Part shown: in pieces, positions 54,705 to 64,000 of the stretch
Layout of the letters: each line of letters starts with the position of its first letter
How positions within the stretch are numbered: position 1 is the first letter of the stretch
DNA from: Chlorokybus atmophyticus
Lineage: Eukaryota > Streptophyta > Chlorokybophyceae > Chlorokybales > Chlorokybaceae
Length of the DNA stretch: 64,000 nt
Direction of reading: 5' to 3'
Assembly: GCA_009103225.1 (NCBI GenBank)
Contig: RHPI01002119.1
Coordinates: forward strand, 139,192-203,191
Position numbers and translations under genes: made by a program
The notes under the pieces: generated by a model
What the model was told of the DNA's origin: nothing
The model's database searches: none
Seen by the model: the letters and a program-made list of their open reading frames with translations, nothing else

Positions 54705-57522
54705 CTACTCACAACTTGCATACAAGTCGTCCATATCTAAGCCTGGTAAAGTATGTGCGAACAGCCTGTTCAAAGGACACTTGTAGGAAGTGCGCACCAT
54801 CACCTCTTCCGTATCGTCTGCTATGCTTGCTTCATTGTCAAACACGCGAAACCATGTTCCTAATGCGGCGTCCAACTCTCCATCATCAAGTATTTCACCA
54901 TCAACTAGTAAACTTGCTTGCTCCTGAAGCACGTCATGTTCCGTTGCAGGTTGACCAGTAACATCATTGTGAACAGCCAGCAAGTCTTCATCTTCAAGCA
55001 TATTATCAGCATCCGAGAGGTATCTAGCTTGGTACTGTACTTGACGTTGAGATATGCTTTGACGCTTGACTGACTTGGGGTTAGCTTCATGCAATTGAGC
55101 CTTCACTTGAGCCACCTTGACCGCCTTCTCCCAAGCAAGGCGATTTCTCACCTTTGTCATAATGCCCCCAAGCACGGACCACACGCGTTCGAGACCAGCA
55201 GCGTGCACTGCTATGGAAAACAGGAACAATGCCAGCTTGGAGAGTTCAGGTGATGCGTCTATCATGAGACGCCAATACACCCTTGGATCTTCCTTTGGCA
55301 TGTTATATGAGTCAAGGTTGCTGAACACGCCAGACTTGCTGTTGTAGAAAGCGAACTGACACGTAGACAACTATGTTACGCATGCACTGGTTAAACAACA
55401 ATGTGTCCATTGCTGAGCGTCACCTTATGCACACACACACCTGACTCATAAGGTTTCTTGCACCTTCATGATTGTTGTAGATCTGGTGATACATGGTCTT
55501 TGCCAGGTCGGCCAAGTTACTTGAATATGTGATGGCTTCGAACTTATTTAGATGCACTTTGCGCTTGCCAGGGTGAAGGACATAGCTCAAAACATATAGA
55601 GCCTGGTCCATTGCAGCCCACCGCTTCTGCATATGTGGCAGCGAATGTTAATGGTGCAGACGTTGCAGCATTTATGCGCTCGTAGACATACCTCAATGCT
55701 GTCTTGCAGCACCCTCCGAGTGTGCACATCCTTGATGTTGCGGAAGTGCTTGCTTAACTTGCCATAACCTTCAAACACATTATCCAATCGTGCCGTATCA
55801 GACTCCAGCGCACGGTTTACAACCTTCAAGGGCATCAGCTGGCGAGCGATCTGCACAAGAGCATGCAGTCGTCAAGCACTTTGCACCCACACATAGTAAG
55901 CTACACGGCACTTGCGTGCATACCTCTTCTAAAGTCTCCAAGAATCTGTAGTCTTCCACCTTGCGCAGTAGTTCATTAGCCTTCTGCTGACTTTTTCTTG
56001 ATTTGTCTATCCCCTCAAGCAGTTGCCTCTTGGATTGCAGCACAAGAGCGCGCATGCTGGTCGAAACCTGCATGAGCAAGTATACAATCAGTGAGCATAT
56101 GCATGCTTGTGCATGATGTCGTGCCTTACCTCTAGCAACCTTGTGATGGAGTCTACTTGAGAGCCCCATCTTGTCACTACTGGCAGCACGAGTGCCAGTG
56201 CTGTTTGCCTCGCTCGCATTGCTTCTCATGCAACAAGGCATAAGGCACACTATGGTTGAGAAACCAGACAATGATATCATTAGCTTCCTTACAAGCTGGT
56301 ATAAACCGGCTGTCTTTTTGCTTAAAGTAGTCTCCAACCATCAGGTTGATCTGATGAGCGTAACAGTATAACGTCACAATGTCAGGCCTGTTCTCGTGCA
56401 TGATGCGACGAGCCTTGGCACAGTTGCTGGCATCATCAGTAAGGACACACAGCACTCGCGCCTTTAAGCTTTCAACATACGCAATCTCTTCCATCAGCTG
56501 AGCAGCAGTGTAATCCCCTGTCTCACGCTCAGCTGACACATTCAACGCACGACGTGCAACCACCTGCGACAGCAGCATCAGCAATAGAGTGCAGGCAGTG
56601 CTGATGCACAGTGCAAACAATGTACAACAGTACACTTACCTCCCCATTCGGGGTGACCAGGCAAAAACCCAGCAACTGTTCTTTCTTGATGTTGGTCCAA
56701 CTGTCAATAACAATAGTAACACCTGCAAATGAAAGACAATGTGAACAGACATGCTGATGCCCTATACACAAGCGGCCCGTATGCGCATGCATGAGCTAAC
56801 CTTTGTCAATGTTCTCTCCGCCATCACCAGCAATAGTTGCCTCCATCTTCTAACTGCAATTGCTGCTGCGCGATCCAATATTGGCCCCGCCAATGCGACA
56901 CGGGATGGTAGCGTGATAGCAGGGCGCATGCACTTGAAAAGTGCTTGTACTAGACGATTAGCTACCCATGCAAAGGGTAGGTTTGCTGATATTGTAGCAT
57001 ATAGTACATCTAACTCAAACTGTGCTCTGTCAGTACCAACCAAGGGCTTATCAGCATATGTGAATGCGTTGAAAACTTTGTGGTTGGTAACTGCCGCTGC
57101 TTGCGCTTGATCAAGCTTGCGCTTTTGCCAGCTTGCTTTCTCTGGACGACTGACAGACAGATTCTTGATAACGCTCCACTTTGTACGAATTTCTGCTTCG
57201 ACATGCATACATGACGATAAATGGCGTATCATGTCACGAGCCTGATTGATGGTGTGACCATGTTTGCCAGTTGGGATTGCAACACCTGAGTATGATTACT
57301 TTCATTATACACAGCATGCACTTAAGCTGCATGCTTCACATGCATGTCAATTGCACGTAGAACTACACACATACCGTTCTGGTCACACGCCTTGCAAATG
57401 CAGTAACGATGATAGCCACTAGCGACATGCTCTGTGTCCTCAAAGTGCGACTTCAACTTAGCTGCGTCATACGCCTTGTCTGACGAGCTATTGCCGCTAG
57501 ATGCAGCTGTATCACTGGCCAT
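54705..57522 (-). pseudogene. hAT transposase (BED finger, DUF659, dimerisation domain), frameshifted
   Basis: Minus-strand exons. Start MASDTAASSGNSSSDKAYDA (57522-57375), with YHRYCICKACDQNG and later HLSSCMH forming a BED-type zinc finger across the intron to 57285. The DUF659/RNase H-like core has VIDSWTNIKKEQLLGF (about 56690), VLCVLTDDASNCAKARRIM (about 56440) and YCYAHQINLMVGDYFK (about 56350). PVVTRWGSQVDSITRLLE (about 56150) is in another frame from the sequence just before it (LLHEKQCERGK), so a one-base shift lies at about 56200-56215. The C-terminal hAT dimerisation region reads YWRLMIDASPELSKLALF, then GLERVWSVLGGIMTKVRNRL, and ends at the stop at 54705. One shift in an otherwise open protein means recent inactivation or a sequence error. 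Confidence 0.85.
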
Positions 57523-57859
57523 TGCAGCTGACTGGCTGCAGCCTACACACACGCGCGCATTCCGCCGCCGCCGCCGCCAGGGTCTGCACTGCCGCCAGCG
57601 CCGGCTTAACAACTCGACTGTGCAGATATCCGCCATTAGCTGTGTATAGCACGCATACAGCGGACATCTGCAAAGTCCTTGCAGCGGTGTACAGCGACTT
57701 GCAGAGTGCGAGATACGCAGCAAAATGACTGCTTAACCGCGCTTAACCGGAGGCTGATTTTGAGGTCTCCGGTTTCTAACCGGGGTTAAGCAGTTAAGTA
57801 CAGTTGTGAGTTGTCAGTTACGACAACCCTTGTCAATAGATGCTTACTAGTGAAAAGGT

Positions 57860-57878
57860 GTCCGAAGTTAGGGCACCT
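57860..57878 (-). repeat. Right terminal inverted repeat of hAT element
   Basis: GTCCGAAGTTAGGGCACCT, exact complement of 53986-54004. Confidence 0.75.
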
Positions 57879-58599
57879 ACCCTAACCGTAACGCAGCCTG
57901 ACGGTCAGGCTACGGGACAGCTGCAGCTGGCTGACGCCCTCAGCCTGAGGGGCCTCATTTTCTTGGGTTGTCCGGGTCGCTGGCCGGCTATTCCGGTCTA
58001 CACCGACGTTGGGGTTTTGGACGTCGAGGGTCGACGCTGACTGCTGTTGTTGACCGTGCACGAGTCTGCGCAGACTGATGTGGTTTGTCGGTGCTGATCC
58101 GCGTGACTATGCCAGAGCACTTTTGTCGGCGGTCGTACAAGCGGTTGGCAAACCGTTGGGACCTATTGAGGTGGGCGGGGTTACATTTGCCGCCGTCAGC
58201 GTCGACGTAGGCAGCCTGCCATAACCCTGTCAGGCACTGTCTACCACAACCAATAGTCAGTCGATGCCGACTCGTTGGACCCATCACACCTGGACTGCAG
58301 CTTGGTCCTTGTAGAGAGGGAACCATGCAGTGAGCCATGGTCTGGTCAGTGGTAGATGTGCGACCACTTATGCGCGCCAACGGCGTTCAGATGGTTTCTA
58401 TTAGGCCACTTCATCAGTGGCATCCTTCTCGGACTCATTATCTGAGATGGGAGAGTTTTAGTCAGGGTTGTGGGTGCCTATTGCTGCTGACCTGTTAATG
58501 GTTGTCGAAACCGACCTGTAAGTGGCTGTTGCAGCTGACCTTTGGTGAGAGCGAGTGCGAGCCACCAGCTCGAGAGGCAGGTATCCTTGCACCTCTCCA

Positions 58600-58990
58600 T
58601 TCTTCTCATCCAAATGGGAACGAAACCATGCCTTCTCTGTCTAGCAATTCAGCCCCATGCCACATGACCGTTGAAGTCATGTCCCAGCAGCAGGTCGAAG
58701 AATCCCGCGTTGGTGATACCACACTTTTATATGATCTCGGTGTTGTGGGAAGGGTCCAACCCTGTCAAGCGAATGCAGAGGGTTTGCTTAGTGATGCCAA
58801 TCGCCTTGTCTTGGCTGCCGGTTGCTGTATCGAGCACGTATGGGCAGGGCATCAGCTTAGCGCTGGTGATGCCAAAGTCGCGTGCGAGGTAGCGTCCGAT
58901 GATGATGGACTGGGCTCTAGAGACCAGCATCACGCGCTTTAGTGCTCAACCGTTGATGGTAATGCTTGCCTTTGTTGACGATCATGACTT
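58600..58990 (-). pseudogene. LTR-retrotransposon aspartic protease remnant
   Basis: A minus-strand frame reads MLVSRAQSIIIGRYLARDFG, then PCPYVLDTATGSQDKAIG and ITKQTLCIRL. This follows the order of Gypsy-type polyprotein protease regions of plants and algae (D-S/T-G-A, then a Thr/Gly-rich flap, then a V..Y..LLG segment). The active-site DTGA is not cleanly kept and the downstream frame is broken. No LTRs were identified, so element borders are unknown. Confidence 0.5.
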
Positions 58991-59669
58991 CATTAGCGTT
59001 TGATGCGCAGACGCTTGAACCGTTGATAGCGTCTGCGTGGGGTAACTGCTGCTGCAATCTTCTCCAGTGATGTCGAGCGCAGTGCGGCACGCGCCCCTCC
59101 ACTGGCTGGGTTTTGAGAACCTTCTTGTCCGCGGCCTGCCCGAACCGTCCTTGTCTTAGCTGTTGGTATACTCGCTGCGGCTTAAGTGCTGGCGGTGCAA
59201 CCTGTGGCTGCCCTGGTTGTGACGCAGAGGGATCACATCAACATCCACGCCGACTCAGCGCCGGTCACTGATGATCGCGCTGCACTTGCGCAGACCCGAC
59301 AATCAAATGGGCCTTTTTGAGCTAAGCTGAATACAGCTTACCTCCGACTATAGCACTCCCAGATAGTTGGAGCTGTAAGGGTTAGTTAATCAGAAGTGAA
59401 AAGTGATGATGGTCACGGCAAGCGCGTGTGTGTTTGCAAGGTCGGCGGTTAGTTGACCGGGTAAGAAATCGAGCACTGATCGGTGCACCGGCTGCTTCTG
59501 ATTAGCTGGGGCGACATTACAATGTTCAATTATTGGATTCGCGCAAAGTATATGCGAGCCATCCAAAGCGCGTCTACAGCTTTTGACAGTGTTATGAATT
59601 CTCATGTAGATTTGTGTATGCATGCAATTTATTACACGTGTAAATTTGCGATAAATGAATTATTGATTG

Positions 59670-59735
59670 TGTATGTATTCATGTATGTATACATGTACTT
59701 GCACAAGTACATGTATACATACATGAATACATACA
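59670..59735. repeat. Perfect 32-bp inverted repeat with 2-nt loop
   Basis: Arms 59670-59701 and 59704-59735 are exact complements around CA. Arms are AT-rich with TGTATGTAT and ACATGTACTTG words. Confidence 0.95.
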
Positions 59736-59893
59736 TCATTTGTCTTTACACTTGTGTATATATATTTATCTTTACATTCTAGTCACATGATACTGTATAT
59801 GTGTAAATATATAGGTATGTACTATATACGTATATGTATTTATGACTTCATGGCGCGTTTCTTATTCTTATGCACATTAACATGGCCGCAGAA

Positions 59894-60130
59894 AGGGGCC
59901 GCCGAAAATCACATACAAAGTGACGCGTCACGCGCGTTATATCAGTCTGATTGTCCTGCCTAACAGATCCAGCAGCTGATTTGCGTTCGTAGCAATTAAC
60001 CTGGCCGTTTGTGGCGCCAGTAGATGACTGGGCGACGTCCAGATTAAGCGCGTTTTAGGTCTCCTAATAACAGCGTTAATAAGGGCACCAAAAGGGCAAC
60101 CGAAAATAACAGTCACACGCGTAAAGCGTG
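59894..60130. repeat. Diverged direct repeat pair
   Basis: AAGGGGCCGCCGAAAATCAC followed by a TGACGCGTCACGCGCG stretch (59894-59940) is echoed by AAAGGGCAACCGAAAATAAC and CACACGCGTAAAGCGTGACG (60090-60133). Looks like an old duplicated non-coding repeat. Confidence 0.6.
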
Positions 60131-61864
60131 ACGAATGCACTTCATAACGCGCGGATTCACGAGAGCGTCCGATCTGCGGGCATCACCTCGCAATGCAGGC
60201 CGCGCGGCTCGCGGAGAAACCTTCCGATTTATGGGATTGGCGTTGCAGTTAATATAATTATAAGGGGGGGGAGAAAAGGGGAGTCTATATTATGACCAGA
60301 CCCAATTACCGTATGTCGTTAGACCTTAAAGGTCTCATGGGTTACACCTGAGCTTGCAGCCAGATGATACTTAATGTTAGTAACGAGCTGATTCAGCTCG
60401 TAACACATGCTTGCTCAACTACATCAAATTCTGGCAGTGAGATTAAGCCGTGGATGAGACTTCTCATAGCGGCTGTAAATTCTAACAAAGCCGCAGTGAA
60501 CAGTGTGAATTGCATATTGGATGACTGAGAGTGCGCGATGGACCACGTGAGCTTTGGCTGTCATGTGGACGACACTACTCACTCGCTCGCCGTCAAGTAG
60601 CGCCACAGTAGTTCAGACTGTGGCGGTGGCGGCGGCGATGTTTGCAGCCCAGGGTGGGTCGGTTGGGCGCACACTTGAGCAAGCAACATGGCGCTCACAT
60701 TGTCAAGGAGAGAATGGCAATGTAACATCGGGCCCTTTAGCACTAGGCTACATCAGCAAAAGTTGCTGCCGTAGGGGGAGCCACATACTGCATTTATGTC
60801 CCATGACCATATGTGTTACAAGCAACAACAATAACAACAGCTGCGATTGCAGCAGTTGTAAGTTTGCCACATGTTACTGGCACAATTATGTTAACACCTC
60901 ATAGGCAAGACCAGGTCCAATGGCAGCGCTGCAGACATTGGACCTGACAGGTCCCAACATCCTCTCAACAACATCTTCAGGAGTATTCGTGCAGGTGTTT
61001 GTCTCAATGTTACTGATGTTCTAACATGCAGCACATGCGTGTCCGGCAACATTTGGAGTTACAGCTTTGTTTCTGATGGTAAGCTTTCAACAGGGCTTGC
61101 GTATTTACGGCCGCGGTGGTAAGCCTGTCCTTACGCAAGGCTGCCAGCTGCTCGGGATCTGGGCATCGCCCATCAAGTCGGCACTGCTGACAGCGGCGGC
61201 GGCGGCATGCCCAAGGGCAAGACGACGCAACTGCGCGGAATAGATACGCACAAACGCACATTCAATTGTGCGTCCTTGCAACACTACTGTCACTAAAAGT
61301 ACACATCTCGCCATCCAATGGCAAGTATTGATGCGTGAAATTACGATGTCCACTCTCGTATGGAACATGATGCATCCTTTCTTTACGACTTGTTGAACGG
61401 CCAAGTTGGTCGTCTCATCAACAAGCTGTCTCGGTGCGCCGATCAGCATCGCGCTGACCACCGACGGTCGGTGCCCGGTCGCTACACCCAGAGACATAGC
61501 TCTCCTAGTTTTACACTGAACAGTGAAGGCGTCTCATTAGCGACGGCACGGCGTCTGCTTTATTTGGTTGTTAAAACTTGTGGTGCCGTCCTTGTCTCTC
61601 CCGCCGCCGCTGGGTAAGGAGGGCTCGCCCTTGCAAGTCTGGTTTCTGTTTCTGCCTTTGTTGGGCTCCCGCGCTCCACACATCCTACTGCGGGAGTTCT
61701 CTCTCTCGCTTGGTTGCGTTGAACACGCGGCATTGCTCTGTTTGCAAATTTTGCCTACGTTTTTCCCTCTCATGTTCTACAATGCTTTCCTGTAATTCCC
61801 TTCCATCTCTTTCCCTCTCCCTCGCATACACCCTCTCTCTTATTACTCTTCGTCTTTTCCGTCT

Positions 61865-63006
61865 CTAGACTTGTGTCAACTTGTGCTCAAGTTCTGCAGC
61901 TGCAGGTATGCCACGCCCGCACTCCCGACGCAGCAGCGACTCCAATGTAGTGGCAAAAGCTTCTCCAACTCTGGATCTGATCTTTTCCTCATCACGCACA
62001 CTATGGATGCTGATTAATGCTGCTGTCCATGCAGCAATGAACTTGCCTACGTGCTGGTGCACAGAAAGTGAGAGCGAGAGACAAAGGGTTGGTTGGTGGA
62101 TCGTAGATGCCATCTCCGAGCTGGCATCCACAATAACAAGCCAGAGCTGACCATGGCACAAACTAATTGTGTGTACGATCTCCAGAGAAACATGGATAGG
62201 GGCGGNNNNNNNNNNNNNNNNNNNNNNNNNNNNNNNNNNNNNNNNNNNNNNNNNNNNNNNNNNNNNNNNNNNNNNNNNNNNNNNNNNNNNNNNNNNNNNN
62301 NNNNNNNNNNNNNNNNNNNNNNNNNGGGGGGCAGCTGCAAGAGAGGAAATGCGAGTGTGCATGCGCGTGCTGACTCAGTCAGCATTGGTTCCCATGTCAA
62401 TGTGCAATCGCACATGGAAGAGACATGCGTGTATACATGCAGGTGCCACCTCGGTGTGAATGGTTGAGCGGTATTGCACGAGCCAATCGATCGATAAAAT
62501 GGCGCGCATCCTCTTTCACCCACTCAAGTGTGGGAAACATGCGCAGAAGTTGATTCATAACACAGACAGTTGATATAAGCAACTTTTAAATCAGTTTTTA
62601 TTCTGAAAGGTATTGCATACGAGCTTGTAGACTTACTTGCAAGCGCATCAGCCATTGGTTGAGCTGCTTGAGGTGGTCTTGAATGTCGCTTAAAGACGTG
62701 CCGGAGACGATCCAGTTCCTCAAGACCTCAACGTACTCGTTTATCAGCATGTACAAAGCTTGATACACGCTTTCACCTGCCTGCTCGCACGTCGTACAGC
62801 ACAATTCTGGTTTGTTTACTGTGCGTGCTTGTGAAGTTGAGAGGACATCCTACTTGCGTTGTACGAATCATCTTGCAAATCTTAAAAGTGTGATCAGCTT
62901 TGAAATTCAAGCCAAATATATTGGGCATGCGGTTGTCTTGCCATTGTCCACGTTCATCCGCCTCCATTACATAAATATTTCGCCACCAGCTGGGGCATGT
63001 GTCCAT
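61865..63006 (-). CDS. Unrecognised gene fragments (several exons, one in an N gap)
   Basis: Protein-like minus-strand segments: from about 63000, NIYVMEADERGQWQDNRMPN and on; 62783-62637, GESVYQALYMLINEYVEVLR to LMRLQ with a GTAAGT donor; about 62560, NQLLRMFPTLEWVKEDARHF; and a last exon from about 62057 with HVGKFIAAWTAALISIHSV to ELEHKLTQV and a TAG stop at 61865. Composition is that of a normal helical protein. Joins between segments are not all resolved and an N gap (62206-62325) may hide an exon. No family recognised. Confidence 0.35.
62206..62325. other. Assembly gap (120 N)
   Basis: Run of N with GGCGG on the left and GGGGGG on the right. Confidence 0.99.
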
Positions 63007-63062
63007 TCCATCGAACCCGTTTGCACCGCAGTTTTATTTAGAGTCCACTGGCGCTGCAACGA

Positions 63063-64000
<938 letters not shown>

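Larger units (their letters stand above)
53986..57878. mobile_element. hAT-superfamily DNA transposon, about 3.9 kb, candidate ends
   Basis: Bounded by a perfect 19-bp inverted repeat (AGGTGCCCTAACTTCGGAC at the left, its complement at the right) and encodes an hAT transposase on the minus strand. Subterminal TTAACCGG-like repeats occur at both ends (54345-54430 and 57728-57800), including GGTTAAGCAG against CTGCTTAACC. No 8-bp target duplication is visible next to the 19-bp repeats (left flank GTAGCGTA, right flank ACCCTAAC), so the exact ends are not proven. Confidence 0.7.
58991..61864. other. Repeat-rich region without a recognised gene
   Basis: Contains a large hairpin at 59670-59735 and a diverged repeat pair near 59894 and 60092. 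Two minus-strand fragments at about 60500 and 61220 share the word FVRIYS and may be copies of one decayed repeat family. Base composition swings from AT-rich (59.6-59.9 kb) to CG-rich (60.1 kb). Confidence 0.45.

Noticed and set aside
53978-57886. 8-bp target-site duplication for the hAT element
   Set aside because: The bases next to the 19-bp inverted repeats (GTAGCGTA and ACCCTAAC) do not match.

Overview
The window is nuclear DNA from a photosynthetic eukaryote, most likely a green alga (Viridiplantae). Genes are split into many short exons (17 in the PYROXD2-like gene, 13 in CCT1). The best matches are plant-type proteins: a KAC/KIN14A-like kinesin, a GLY1-type plastid glycerol-3-phosphate dehydrogenase, a chloroplast trigger factor and a TMF/golgin candidate 5. 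Several predicted N-termini look like plastid transit peptides. The species cannot be named from sequence alone. Introns are rich in GCATGC-type words. The code is standard: host genes end in TGA, TAA and TAG.

Layout. 0-6 kb: a gene for an unknown membrane-anchored acidic protein (-) is divergent from a PYROXD2-like FAD oxidoreductase (+). 7.9-16.4 kb: a KAC-type kinesin-14 (-) with an N gap in its first intron, divergent from plastid GPDH/GLY1 (17.4-20.6, +). 22.1-26.4 kb: an intron-containing histone H2A (-), divergent from chaperonin CCT1 (+). 27.6-30.2 kb: a repeat island with a tRNA-derived SINE, a truncated second copy of it, and a decayed Penelope-like reverse transcriptase. 31.6-37.4 kb: a PRC-barrel protein (-) and chloroplast trigger factor (+), only 192 bp apart head to head. 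37.8-43.0 kb: TMF/GC5 golgin (-). 43.9-49.8 kb: an unusual locus with a SET-like gene (-) and an unrecognised 469-aa gene (+). It is bracketed by clusters of a palindrome (core ACCATGCATGGT), and the word TTGACAGTC is sprinkled through its non-coding parts. 51.5-53.1 kb: a DJ-1/PfpI-family protein (-). 54.0-57.9 kb: an hAT-type DNA transposon with a frameshifted transposase. 58-64 kb: repeat-rich, with an LTR-retrotransposon protease remnant, a perfect 32-bp-arm hairpin, unresolved gene fragments and a 620-bp (GA)n tract.

Functionally the ordinary genes are housekeeping or plastid genes: lipid precursor synthesis, chloroplast protein folding, chloroplast movement, cytosolic folding and Golgi tethering. 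They are often head to head, which suggests shared promoters. Exon joins were made by hand from splice sites and reading-frame phase. Where I give exact exon ends the phases agree; elsewhere I say so. Assembly quality is uneven: every N sits beside, or within a few bases of, a G or C run, and a 215-bp block is present twice in a suspicious context.
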